Below are positions 55,441 to 63,703 of a stretch of 64,000 nucleotides of DNA, piece by piece. Position numbers and translations under genes: made by a program. Under the pieces are notes generated by a model, which made no database searches, had not been told where the DNA came from, and saw only the letters and a list, made by a program, of their open reading frames with translations. Position 1 is the stretch's first letter; each line of letters starts with the position of its first letter. The stretch comes from Rhizobiales bacterium Y(2018) (GTDB taxonomy: Bacteria; Pseudomonadota; Alphaproteobacteria; Rhizobiales; Aestuariivirgaceae): positions 62,001 through 126,000 of the forward strand of contig SCPD01000003.1 in assembly GCA_005502925.1 (NCBI GenBank). The letters are read 5' to 3'.

Positions 55441-56250
55441 TCAATAGAGTTTGGCGCGGGCGATCTTCTTGCTGTCGCCGAACATCGCGGACGGCTTCAG
55501 GCGCGCATGAACGACATAACGTAACGGTCCGCCGAGCTGGCTATCGAGAGGCCAGCAGGTGGCGAGTGCCAGATTGTAGCCCGGTGCGCCGGCATCGATC
55601 TTCGACTGGTCCCAGCGCACGATCTCGGCTCCTGTCGTCTCGTAGGTAAAGGTGATGCCGTCATCGCGGGTGACCTTGATCTCGTCACCCACCTTGAGAT
55701 CACCGAGGAAACGGAAATGCGTGTCGCGATGGGCGGCATAAACCGTCGTGCCACGCTGGCCGGGCTTGGGCGTTTGCGCCAGATGACCCGGGCCGAAGGC
55801 CAGTGCCTGGCCGCTGCCGCCAGCAAGCGCAATCGCCGATGCCTGAAGACGCGGCACCGCGATGCGCGCCACCGGCCAGGTATCGGCCCAGCTCCAGGGC
55901 TTGACCGGCTTGCCGGTGGTGACGCTTTCCGCGAAAGCGCGGTCGAGCAGGATCTGCGCCAATCCCGCCTTCGCCTTGATCCACAAGCCCTCGCCGAGAA
56001 AACCGATACCGAGGACCGCACAGAGAAGAGAAAGCACCAGGAAGAGCTTGGGACTGGCCTTGCGGGTCTCAGCTTCGCTCCTCTCCCCGGACTTTCGCCC
56101 GGGGAGGGAGAGCGAGCCGACCGCCGTCCGTAGTCCGTTCTGTTCGGCGGTGGCCTTCGCCATCCGGTGTTGCAGTTCCTCGAGAGCCTTGCGGGCGCGG
56201 CGCGAGCGCCGCATCCAGAAGACCGGCATCTGGTCGATCCCGCTGCTCAT
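55441..56250 (-). CDS. Class GN-type sortase of a proteobacterial sortase/target system
   Basis: 269 residues. A membrane helix (about 69-90) precedes a sortase beta-barrel with catalytic His174 (YAAHRDTHFRFLG), Cys232 (LATCWPLD) and Arg244 (PLRYVVHA). The HRDTHF motif and the adjacent VIT/VWA gene are typical of the Gram-negative dedicated sortase systems (class GN). A sortase cuts a C-terminal LPxT-like signal and transfers the protein to another group. The acceptor in Gram-negatives is unknown. The N-terminal cytosolic linker contains an inserted palindrome (56075-56116) encoding about 14 residues. ATGA overlap with the target gene. Confidence 0.9.
   Translation of the reverse strand: MSSGIDQMPVFWMRRSRRARKALEELQHRMAKATAEQNGLRTAVGSLSLPGRKSGERSEAETRKASPKLFLVLSLLCAVLGIGFLGEGLWIKAKAGLAQILLDRAFAESVTTGKPVKPWSWADTWPVARIAVPRLQASAIALAGGSGQALAFGPGHLAQTPKPGQRGTTVYAAHRDTHFRFLGDLKVGDEIKVTRDDGITFTYETTGAEIVRWDQSKIDAGAPGYNLALATCWPLDSQLGGPLRYVVHARLKPSAMFGDSKKIARAKLY
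56075..56116. repeat. Palindromic element inside the sortase coding sequence
   Basis: CTCCCCGG (56083-56090) pairs with CCGGGGAG (56099-56106), and TCGCTC with GAGCGA further out, forming a long dyad with a small internal mismatch. This resembles intergenic palindromes found across rhizobial genomes, but it is in frame here and translates as part of residues 45-60 (LSLPGRKSGERSEAE) in a linker before the membrane helix. Confidence 0.6.
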
Positions 56251-58388
56251 GCGAGCCTCGCGCGCCGGCTGAGGACTGCGAAGATCAGCGCGAACAGCGA
56301 CAGGAGCGCACCTAGGAACATCAGCAGCTCCGAGGGCGTCGCCGTCTGCGGCAGGTCGACCGTCTTCACCGCATTCACATCATGGCTCACGGGCGTCTTG
56401 CTCATCGCGATCAGCGTGACATCGAGCTTGGCGTCACGCTGAAGCACTTCCGGTGTCTGCTCCTCGCCGAACACCTTGTCGTAGTGCCAACCGACCGGGA
56501 GATTGAGCGGGACATCGGCGCGGCTCAGCTTCTCGCCGGGCTGGCGCGACGGCGCCTTGTCGATTGCGACGAGGCTCGATACACGGCTGACCAGATGATG
56601 TTCGAGAGCGAGCGCCAGGATGCGCTTGTCGGCTTCATCGGGCTTTATCGTGCCCATGGTCTGTGCCACTTCAGCATCATCGATCTTGCGCCGCGCCCAG
56701 AGCTTGGCGATGCCGGAACCAGGCTCGGCCTTGGCAAGCGGCAAGCTCGCCTGCCAATCACGGCCGGCGACCTTGGCGGAGAGCGTCAAGGTGCCTTTGC
56801 GCTCCGGCATTTTCATCAGGAAGAGCACCGGCTCACCCTGATAGATGTCGGGCAGCATGGCGGGCGTCACTTCCGCCGAAGCCTGGTCGAAATGCGCTTT
56901 CAGATTCGTCACGGCGGGATTTTCGAGCTTGGCGAAGAGCTCGCGCATGCGGTCCTCGACCTGGCCGCCCGCGCCGATCATCGCATAGCTGCCACGGCCG
57001 AGCTCGGCGGCGCGCGTCATCAGATAGGAGTTGGGCGCCGAACCGATGCCCACCATGAAGACGCGTGAGCGGCCGCGCATGGCGCTTAATATGTCGAACA
57101 TCTCCTGCTCATTGGCGATGGCGCCGTCAGTGATGAACACGACCTGGCGGAGCGTGGTCTCGTCGTCGGGCCGCGCATCGCGCAGGGCCGCGCGCAAGGG
57201 CGGGATCATCTCGGTGCCACCCGATGCTTCAAGGCGGCCGACGAAGTTCTTCGCCGTCTCGACATTGTCGCGGCTGGCCGTGACGGTGTCGGGAAAGAGA
57301 ATGTCCATCGTGTCGTCGAAGCGGATGACATTGAACCGGTCGGCGGAATCGAGCCGGCCCAGCGCATAGAGCAGGCTTGCTTTCGCCTGCGACATCGACG
57401 GGCCGCCCATCGAGCCCGAATTGTCGATGACGAAGACGACATCGCGCGGCATGCGCTTCTCGCTCGTTGTCGCGGCCGGCGGCGTCACATAAGCGAGCGC
57501 ATAGTCGGTGCCGTTCACTCGTTCGCTGAAGAGACCGATCTCGGGGGCCGCGCCCTGTACCGGCTTCCAGGTGAGCTCGAAGTCACGATCGGCGAATTCG
57601 GACCGCGCCAGCGTGACTACCTTGCCGCCTTCGGATGCCGCTTCCGCGGTCACGTCATGGAAGGAGCTCGTGACCTCGCCCAGAGCAAAGCCGGGATTGA
57701 GATGCACGGTGAGCGTCAGGGGATTGACGGGGTCGGATTTGCGCGGATCGAGCACCGGCGGCGTGATCCGGTCACGATCCGGGATACTGTCCCTGACGGT
57801 GTAATACTGTGCGTTCTCCGACAGCACGATCTTGGGGGTGGGCACATAGCGTGGCGCGACGACGGTCGGCACCCGGAGAGAAAACACGCCACCCGACTGC
57901 GCCACCGCCTCCTGATATTCGATCTGGATGACGATGGTCTCGCCGGGGCCGATATTGGCGACCTGGTTGGTGAAGACATTGGCGCGTTCCTGGTCGAGGA
58001 GTGCCGCCTTCTGGCCTTTGGCCTTGGCCTCCTCGTAGATCTGCTTGGCTTCCTGGCGCTCCTTGATATCGCCGACGATGACGCGGTCGCCGATCACCAT
58101 CTTGAGCGTATCGACGGCAGCCTTCTCCGACAGAGGGAACACATAGGTGCCTTCGATCCAGCCATTGGTCGGATTCTTGAACTTCTGGGTGACACGCGTG
58201 CGGGCAATAGGCCCGGTCACGGTGATGTCGAAATCGGTGGCGACCCTGGGCGCTTCGACATACTTCCCGGGCTCGTTGGTGGTGAGCAGCAAGGCGCCCG
58301 TGCCCATTTGCGAGGGCGTGACAAGGCCGGCGCCGGCGCTGAGCGTCATGGCAATGACACCCAGCAGGGTCAGCAACAATCGGTACAT
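56247..58388 (-). CDS. Secreted VIT/VWA protein with C-terminal sortase signal
   Basis: 713 residues. Signal peptide (MYRLLLTLLGVIAMTLSAGAG); vault/inter-alpha-trypsin (VIT) domain at about 35-165 (WIEGTYVFPLSEKAAVD); VWA domain at about 315-490 with MIDAS DNSGS at 322-326. The C-terminus holds LPQTA (679-683), a hydrophobic helix (about 688-707) and a basic tail SRRARLA, a classic sorting signal layout. It is the expected substrate of the sortase encoded immediately downstream. VIT/VWA proteins bind other proteins or ions. Start at 58388 is set by the signal peptide. Confidence 0.93.
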   Translation of the reverse strand: MYRLLLTLLGVIAMTLSAGAGLVTPSQMGTGALLLTTNEPGKYVEAPRVATDFDITVTGPIARTRVTQKFKNPTNGWIEGTYVFPLSEKAAVDTLKMVIGDRVIVGDIKERQEAKQIYEEAKAKGQKAALLDQERANVFTNQVANIGPGETIVIQIEYQEAVAQSGGVFSLRVPTVVAPRYVPTPKIVLSENAQYYTVRDSIPDRDRITPPVLDPRKSDPVNPLTLTVHLNPGFALGEVTSSFHDVTAEAASEGGKVVTLARSEFADRDFELTWKPVQGAAPEIGLFSERVNGTDYALAYVTPPAATTSEKRMPRDVVFVIDNSGSMGGPSMSQAKASLLYALGRLDSADRFNVIRFDDTMDILFPDTVTASRDNVETAKNFVGRLEASGGTEMIPPLRAALRDARPDDETTLRQVVFITDGAIANEQEMFDILSAMRGRSRVFMVGIGSAPNSYLMTRAAELGRGSYAMIGAGGQVEDRMRELFAKLENPAVTNLKAHFDQASAEVTPAMLPDIYQGEPVLFLMKMPERKGTLTLSAKVAGRDWQASLPLAKAEPGSGIAKLWARRKIDDAEVAQTMGTIKPDEADKRILALALEHHLVSRVSSLVAIDKAPSRQPGEKLSRADVPLNLPVGWHYDKVFGEEQTPEVLQRDAKLDVTLIAMSKTPVSHDVNAVKTVDLPQTATPSELLMFLGALLSLFALIFAVLSRRARLA

Positions 58389-58599
58389 GATGATTTCCGC
58401 TCCATAACGGCCCCCCGATCCCGGGTGGTCCGTGGCTTCATCATGTGGGGCCAGAAGCGGCTGCGCCGCGAGCGGGCAATCCGCCATTCTTCCGTCGCGT
58501 CTTGCCGCTACGTGGCGGAGCTTGCCTTGTTTTGGACAGGTCCTTGTGGAAATGTACGGATTTGTACGGCCTCCCTCTCCTTAAGGTTTTGCCCGTCCG
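58389..58599. other. Divergent region between the sortase-target and HTH genes
   Basis: 211 bases without a gene. It contains the direct repeat TGTACGG (58553-58559, 58563-58569), listed separately. Promoters for both divergent genes should lie here. Confidence 0.4.
58553..58569 (+). promoter_or_regulatory. TGTACGG direct repeat upstream of HTH gene
   Basis: TGTACGG-ATT-TGTACGG, two identical heptamers with a 10-base period, 31 bases upstream of the HTH gene start and about 165 bases upstream of the target gene. Candidate binding site for the adjacent HTH protein. Confidence 0.4.
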
Positions 58600-59361
58600 A
58601 TGACCGACCAGACCCTCTCGGCTGAAGAAAACGATGCCGTGGCGGATATGGTGCGCGAGGCGCTCGCCCGCCGCCGCATCACAAGGCAATATCTCGCCGA
58701 TCAGGCTAAGATCAGCCTCTCGACACTGGAGAAGGCGCTGTCCGGACAACGCCCCTTCACGCTCGCCAGCATCGTCAGGCTCGAAGCGGCACTGGGCCTC
58801 ACCCTCAGGCGGGCGACACCCGCCAAGCTCGCCGCCGCCTCGCGCTTCACCGGCATCGCGCCTGAGGATCTGGGCTCCTATGCGAGGCCAGCGGTGTCGT
58901 GGATCGAAGGCGACTACGTGACGGTCCGCCCCTCCTTCTCCAATCCCGATTCCATCTATGCCTATCTAACCTGCATCGCCTGGAACGAGGAAAAGTCACA
59001 TCTCACTTTCAAGGAGAGCGAACGGGTCGATGCCGCCTTCACCCAGGATGGCAATGTGTCGATCCCGCATCAGTCGGGCTATATCTATCTCATCACCAAT
59101 AAGCTCGGGCAGTATCGCTTCGTCATCATCTCACGTCCGACCATCGCGGGCGAGATGTTCGGCATTTTGACGACGCTGCAATCCGGCCGCGGCATGCATC
59201 TGACTCCCGTCGCGACGCCGATCATCCTGGTTCCGGCCAAGACGCTCGGCGGCAGTCCCGCTTATGGTCGCGTCGAGAAAGGCCATTCGTTTTATGCCAA
59301 ATACAAGGCTTATGTGACACGCGCCTTGGAAGAGCCCTTCGCGCTTTTCGTCGCGAAGTGA
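58600..59361 (+). CDS. XRE/Cro-type HTH protein with unknown C-terminal domain
   Basis: 253 residues. An N-terminal helix-turn-helix at about 25-75 (ITRQYLADQAKISLSTLEKALSGQRPFTLASIVRLEAAL) followed by about 165 residues with no recognised family: WIEGDYVTVRPSFSNPDSIYAYLTCIAWNEEKSHLTF looks like a beta-rich sensor domain. No signal peptide or membrane helix. Divergent from the sortase-target gene, so control of the sortase system is plausible. The usual histidine kinase and response regulator seen near class GN sortases were not found here. Confidence 0.78.
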   Translation: MTDQTLSAEENDAVADMVREALARRRITRQYLADQAKISLSTLEKALSGQRPFTLASIVRLEAALGLTLRRATPAKLAAASRFTGIAPEDLGSYARPAVSWIEGDYVTVRPSFSNPDSIYAYLTCIAWNEEKSHLTFKESERVDAAFTQDGNVSIPHQSGYIYLITNKLGQYRFVIISRPTIAGEMFGILTTLQSGRGMHLTPVATPIILVPAKTLGGSPAYGRVEKGHSFYAKYKAYVTRALEEPFALFVAK

Positions 59362-59365
59362 TCAT

Positions 59366-60484
59366 TCAACTCCAGCCGACGAGCTCCAGCAGCCAGTGCA
59401 GGCCATAGGCCAGGCCTCCCGCTGCCGGGAAGGTCAGGATCCAGGCCCAGACGATGCGCTCGATCACCGTCCATTTGAGGGCGCGTGAGGACTTGGCGAA
59501 GCCGACGCCCATGATCGCCGTCGAGATGCTGTGGGTGGTCGAGACCGGCATGCCGAAATGCGCCGCCACGGTGAGGATCGTCGCCGAGCTCGTTTCGGCG
59601 GCGAAGCCGTGGATCGGATGCAGCTTCACCATCTTGTGGCCGAGCGTCTTGATGATGCGCCAGCCGCCAGCCGCCGTGCCCGCCGCCATGACCAGCGCGC
59701 AGGAGACGATGATCCAGCTGTCGATGCCGTCCTTGCCGGGATCGGGCTCGAGGAAACGCGCCCATTCCGGCAGCCCTTGGAGCGCTCCGGCGCTCTCGGC
59801 TCCCAGCAGAGCAAGCGCAATGATGCCCATGGTCTTCTGCGCGTCATTGCGGCCATGGGCGAGGCCCATATAAGCGGCGGAAGCGAGCTGCGCCTTGCCG
59901 AAGACGGCATTGACCCAGACCGGCCGCGCCAGCCGCCCTAAGAGGCCACCGGCTTTCGCCATGCCGGCGATGAGCGCCCACAGCCCCACCATCATGATGA
60001 TGCCGAGCGTGAAACCCGCCACCGGCGAGGTCACCATGGGCAGCAGAACTTTCCACAGGAGGCCTTCGTTCTTCGTCCAGTCACCGACGGTCCTCGACCA
60101 GATGAGCGCGCCCCAGTTGTTGTCGGCGGCGGCCAAAGCGGCACCGCACAGGCCACCGATCAACGCATGCGAGGAGGAAGACGGAAGGCCGCGCCACCAA
60201 GTGAAGAGATTCCAGATGATGCCGCCCAGAAGCGCGCAGAGGATCACCTGCAAGCTGACATTGACGACGCCGGTGTCGACCAGGCCCGAAGAGATGGTCT
60301 TGGCCACCGCCGTGCCCCAGAAGGCGCCGATCAGATTGGTGACGGCCGCCAGCATGATGGCCTGGGCCGGCGACAGGACCTTGGTGGCGACCACGGTGGC
60401 GATGGAGTTGGCCGTGTCGTGGAAGCCGTTGATGAATTCGAAGACCAGCGCTATCAGCACGACGGTCAGAACGAGGATCAGCAT
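59366..60484 (-). CDS. PitA-type low-affinity inorganic phosphate transporter
   Basis: 372 residues, about ten to eleven membrane helices with the Pit family inverted repeats: FINGFHDTANSIATVVATKVLSP in the first and GLAHGRNDAQKTMGIIALAL and GMPVSTTHSISTAIMGVG in the second. It imports phosphate (metal-phosphate symport). Last gene of a five-gene minus-strand unit, 10 bases after DUF47, the classic DUF47-Pit pair. The Pho-box-like site at 63581 may drive the whole unit. Confidence 0.96.
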   Translation of the reverse strand: MLILVLTVVLIALVFEFINGFHDTANSIATVVATKVLSPAQAIMLAAVTNLIGAFWGTAVAKTISSGLVDTGVVNVSLQVILCALLGGIIWNLFTWWRGLPSSSSHALIGGLCGAALAAADNNWGALIWSRTVGDWTKNEGLLWKVLLPMVTSPVAGFTLGIIMMVGLWALIAGMAKAGGLLGRLARPVWVNAVFGKAQLASAAYMGLAHGRNDAQKTMGIIALALLGAESAGALQGLPEWARFLEPDPGKDGIDSWIIVSCALVMAAGTAAGGWRIIKTLGHKMVKLHPIHGFAAETSSATILTVAAHFGMPVSTTHSISTAIMGVGFAKSSRALKWTVIERIVWAWILTFPAAGGLAYGLHWLLELVGWS

Positions 60485-60494
60485 AGGGGTGCCG

Positions 60495-61121
60495 TCAGCT
60501 GTTCTTCAACGCGACCTGGTAGACGATGGCGCCCGCATCGCGGCAGCGGTCGATCGCCTTCTCCAGGATCTCGAAGAATTCCTTGAGCAGGAACATGCGG
60601 GCGCCGTCGAGGTCACCCGAATAGAGCTCGCGATAGAGCTCGAGCAGCAAGCGATCGGCCTCGGTCTCGATGGCATGCAGACGGTCGTCGAGCGACTTGA
60701 TCGTCTCGAGCTTGAGCTTCGGCAATTCCCGCACCATGTCGAGGACGATGTGCGTCGCCTTCTCCAGCATGGCGGCGCGTGGCGCGAAATCGACACCTTC
60801 GAGCCGGTGAGCCGCAAAGGTATAGCGATCGGCGAAGCGCTCGACCTGCTTGGAGATCTTGTAGAGCGCGACGCGCAACTCCTCGATATCCTCGCGCTCG
60901 ATGGGCGTGATGAAACTGTCGACCAGCGCCTGGCTGATCTTGTTCGTCGCCTCCCGCTGGTGGTGGCGGGCGAGCTTGATCGCGTCCAGGCTCTTGTCGC
61001 CCGAGGCGGGATCCAGCATTTTGTGCAGGGCCGTGGCGCTGTCATGAGCCGATACGGCGGCGGCATCCAGGAGTTCGTAGAACTGCTTGCCGGAGCCGAA
61101 AATCGTCTGAAGGGAGAACAT
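60495..61121 (-). CDS. DUF47/PhoU-like phosphate-transport accessory protein
   Basis: 208 residues, all-helical PhoU-like fold (PF01865): LLDAAAVSAHDSATALHKML, DREDIEEL-like PIEREDIEELRVALYKISKQVERFADR (a metal-binding E/D motif) and FEILEKAIDRCRDAGAIV. DUF47 proteins sit beside Pit transporters and regulate or assist them. The start at 61121 with AAGGACC upstream gives MFSLQTIFGSGKQFYELLD. Confidence 0.95.
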   Translation of the reverse strand: MFSLQTIFGSGKQFYELLDAAAVSAHDSATALHKMLDPASGDKSLDAIKLARHHQREATNKISQALVDSFITPIEREDIEELRVALYKISKQVERFADRYTFAAHRLEGVDFAPRAAMLEKATHIVLDMVRELPKLKLETIKSLDDRLHAIETEADRLLLELYRELYSGDLDGARMFLLKEFFEILEKAIDRCRDAGAIVYQVALKNS

Positions 61122-61165
61122 CGCTAGGTCCTTGAAGGAGGATATTGAGGGGTCATTGGCCGTCC

Positions 61166-62095
61166 TTACTTGGCGTCGGTGAGCTTGAACAGCACGAAGC
61201 GCGTGGGTTCCACGTCTTTCTTCGTCCGATCGGTGACGATAAGGAAGAGGCTGCCGGTGAGGCGGGCCAACCCCTCGAAATTGTCGACCAGGAGGGGATC
61301 GGGCGTGGCCGACAGGTCGGGGGCGGCGCATTGACCGCCGGCCGCGCAGACCGCCAGATCAAGGTAACGCAGATGCGCCGCCCGGGCGCCGTCGGCCCCT
61401 TCCGTGCGTTCCAGCACCAGGAGATTGCCGTCAGCCATGGACTCGATCGCCTTGATCCGGCCATCGGGCTGGGCCGCCTCGAAACCCCAGGTCGCGCCGT
61501 CGCCGGCATAGATCTTGTGCAGCGTCTCGGGTTCACCGCGCAAGGGCCGCTCCGGCGCCGTCAGCACGCCATGGGTTTTGTCAAAGGCGACGGATTCGAG
61601 CCGGCTGTTCTTCTTGGCGTAGTTCTTGGCATCCGCCAGGGGGCCCGGCAGTGTGATGTCGGCAATCCACTGGCCTTGCGGCGTGAAGCGGGCAAAGGCC
61701 GGCCCGTCCTCGAAGGCGACCAGCAGCTCACTGTTGCCGGGCTTGCCGTCATCGCCATTGAGCGCCGCCAGCCCCTCGGCATTGGTCACCGTCTTGCCGG
61801 CCGCCGGCGCCGCCAGGGGAGCCGAGAAGACGTGCTCGATGGCGGTGATCCTGTCGCCTTCCAGCTGGAGGTGGAACTGATGCAGGACGCCGCCATCGGA
61901 GACCGCATAGAGAAGCTTCTCATCCGCGTCCCAGGCGAGGCCCGAAAGCTCATTGACCAGAACGCCGTCCTTGCCGGTCGCCGGGATTTCCGTCTTGCCA
62001 AGCGCCTCCAGCTTCGGCTCGGCGCCTGCGGGCGACGTCGCGACAAGAGCGGCCAGTGCGAGCCCGCCAACGATCATTTTGTGTATGGTTATCAT
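61166..62095 (-). CDS. Secreted esterase-like phytase-family protein
   Basis: 309 residues. Signal peptide (MITIHKMIVGGLALAALVATSPAGA) and a single domain with beta-propeller character (PF13449, esterase-like activity of phytase): LVNELSGLAWDADEKLLYAVSDGG, TNAEGLAALNG, SRLESVAFD and KAIESMADGNLLVLERTEG. The name implies phosphoester hydrolysis, but function in most members is unproven. Start overlaps the VTC gene stop by 4 bases (ATGA at 62092-62095), so it belongs to the same operon. Localised in the periplasm. Confidence 0.87.
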   Translation of the reverse strand: MITIHKMIVGGLALAALVATSPAGAEPKLEALGKTEIPATGKDGVLVNELSGLAWDADEKLLYAVSDGGVLHQFHLQLEGDRITAIEHVFSAPLAAPAAGKTVTNAEGLAALNGDDGKPGNSELLVAFEDGPAFARFTPQGQWIADITLPGPLADAKNYAKKNSRLESVAFDKTHGVLTAPERPLRGEPETLHKIYAGDGATWGFEAAQPDGRIKAIESMADGNLLVLERTEGADGARAAHLRYLDLAVCAAGGQCAAPDLSATPDPLLVDNFEGLARLTGSLFLIVTDRTKKDVEPTRFVLFKLTDAK

Positions 62096-62919
62096 TGCAA
62101 CAACTCCAGTTCGGGCCGAGCGGCCGGTTTCAGGCATGCCAAACCGGGGCTTGCGAGCTTGCGCAAGGCCGGCAGGAAACGATTCTTTTTGGTATCGCGA
62201 TTGAGCAACGCGGTCGCGGCACAATATTTCGAGCAATGCTTGGTCGGATGCTGGTGCAACATCCGCAACACACGGTCGGCAATACCGTTGCCGCGCGCCG
62301 ACTTCGTCTCGAGAATGAACTGCTCGTCGTCGACCGCGTAATACGAGCCCAGATCATAGAAACGCAGACGGCTGTCGATCGTCATACGCTCGCCGCCCTC
62401 TTTCGCCACCAGTGTCATGCGGACATAACGCATGTCGATCACCCGCTGCAGCTCATAGGGAAAACACTCGCCATAGAGCGCACAATAGACGTGATGCACG
62501 AAGGCAAGCGCCTCTTCATCCAGCCGGCCAAATTTCTCCGGCGCGTAAGGCAGTCTTTTCTTCACCGTCACACCGCGCTTGTCCTTGAGCTTCACCTCGA
62601 CGAAGCACAGCGCCGCATCAAGATATTTGCGGATACGCACCTTCACCCGCCGGCGCCGCCCCTGATGGTGATCGAAATAGCTCCGCCGGTCATGGTTGTC
62701 GAAGTAGCAGGTCTCGTAGGTGAAGGCGCGGCGGCCGGCGATTTCGAGGATGTCGAAGTGGCGGGCGAACTCGGCGGCGGCGGATTGCAGCACGGCGTGC
62801 TTCACCACATACTTGTTGTCGAGCCGTTCCAGCATTTCCGCCCGGGCATTGAGCGTCGCAAGGCTGATCGGATCGAAGCCTCGTTCCAGCAAGAGGTCAG
62901 CGTGTGCGATAATAGACAT
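62092..62919 (-). CDS. VTC-domain polyphosphate polymerase
   Basis: 275 residues of the VTC/CYTH-like triphosphate tunnel family (PF09359). The tunnel's basic and acidic residues appear in VKVRIRKYLDAALCFVEVKLKDKRGVTVKKR and FILETKSARG. In yeast VTC4 this domain makes polyphosphate from ATP; bacterial homologues are commonly encoded next to DUF4956 membrane proteins, as here. The start at 62919 (MSIIAHADLLLERGFD) overlaps the DUF4956 3' end by 23 bases. It acts in the cytosol, probably with DUF4956 at the membrane. Confidence 0.88.
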   Translation of the reverse strand: MSIIAHADLLLERGFDPISLATLNARAEMLERLDNKYVVKHAVLQSAAAEFARHFDILEIAGRRAFTYETCYFDNHDRRSYFDHHQGRRRRVKVRIRKYLDAALCFVEVKLKDKRGVTVKKRLPYAPEKFGRLDEEALAFVHHVYCALYGECFPYELQRVIDMRYVRMTLVAKEGGERMTIDSRLRFYDLGSYYAVDDEQFILETKSARGNGIADRVLRMLHQHPTKHCSKYCAATALLNRDTKKNRFLPALRKLASPGLACLKPAARPELELLQ

Positions 62920-63493
62920 TGAGCCTCGCCATTTCGGTGATGTAGTCGAGCTGAAGCACCTGATAGGACAGAACCGCGACGCCGAGACGTTCCGACAATT
63001 CGGCACGCATGGCGGCAGGGTTCGCGAGGAGCTCCGTATTGATCTTGTCGAGCGTGACTTTTGCGCCCGAGACCGATTGCAGGATCCTTGGATGGTCGAT
63101 GACGTAGGCGCCGGCCAGGACGAAGCTCACCGCCAACGCTGCGAATGGCACCGTCGTTCCTTGCACGGAAGTGATGACCGCGATGGCCACGGCGCCAAAG
63201 AAATAGGTCATCTCGGTCTTGCTCAAAGGCTCCGAGCGCAAGGTAAAGAGCGCCAGGATGGCGAACAGGCCGAAGCCCGCGGCTACGCTGAAATTCACCG
63301 ACGAGAGGATGGTCAGGACCGCGAAGATGAAGACGTTGAACAACGCTGCGGCGGTAACCAATTCCTTGTCGCGATAGCGGCGATAATAAAGCCCGAAGAC
63401 GAGCACGCTCATCCCGGCGAGATTCAAGCCTATCCTGACCGCTTGCGATAAAACCGGATCCTGAAGGATCTGTTGAAGCGAGGACATAGACAT
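62897..63493 (-). CDS. DUF4956 membrane protein
   Basis: 198 residues. About four membrane helices in the first 130 residues (LNLAGMSVLVFGLYYRRY, LVTAAALFNVFIFAVLTIL, AAGFGLFAILALFTL with LRSEPLSKTEMTYFF, VPFAALAVSFVLAGAYVI), then a cytosolic domain. DUF4956 proteins are linked to VTC polyphosphate polymerases. The start at 63493 with CAGGAG upstream is well supported; it is the first gene of the operon and lies 87 bases downstream of the Pho-box-like site. Confidence 0.92.
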   Translation of the reverse strand: MSMSSLQQILQDPVLSQAVRIGLNLAGMSVLVFGLYYRRYRDKELVTAAALFNVFIFAVLTILSSVNFSVAAGFGLFAILALFTLRSEPLSKTEMTYFFGAVAIAVITSVQGTTVPFAALAVSFVLAGAYVIDHPRILQSVSGAKVTLDKINTELLANPAAMRAELSERLGVAVLSYQVLQLDYITEMARLNVYYRTR

Positions 63494-63580
63494 TCAAACT
63501 CCTGTTCTTTCTCACGCGTTTCAGCCGCGCGAGGAGAAGAACGGAGCATTCAGGGTTCTATTCCCGGCCATTCACCGATT

Positions 63581-63598
63581 ATGACGGCTGAATGACAT
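63581..63598 (-). promoter_or_regulatory. Pho-box-like site upstream of the polyphosphate operon
   Basis: On the minus strand ATGTCAT TCAG CCGTCAT: both half-sites match CTGTCAT at 6 of 7 positions with the correct 4-base spacer. 87 bases upstream of the DUF4956 start. Same signal type as at 25238. Confidence 0.7.
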
Positions 63599-63670
63599 TT
63601 TTTTAAAGATGCATGCCTCAGGGATTACGTGGATTTTTCCTCCGAGGCCCAACATAACCTTGGGTCATTC

Positions 63671-63697
63671 CGGCCGTTTCCCGATTGAAACGGTCGG
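63671..63697 (-). terminator. Stem-loop after the M20 dipeptidase gene
   Basis: CGGCCGTTTC (63671-63680) pairs with GAAACGGTCG (63687-63696) with one wobble and a 6-base loop, 7 bases beyond the dipeptidase stop. No T run on the minus strand, so the call is tentative. Confidence 0.4.
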
Positions 63698-63703
63698 ACT
63701 GCT

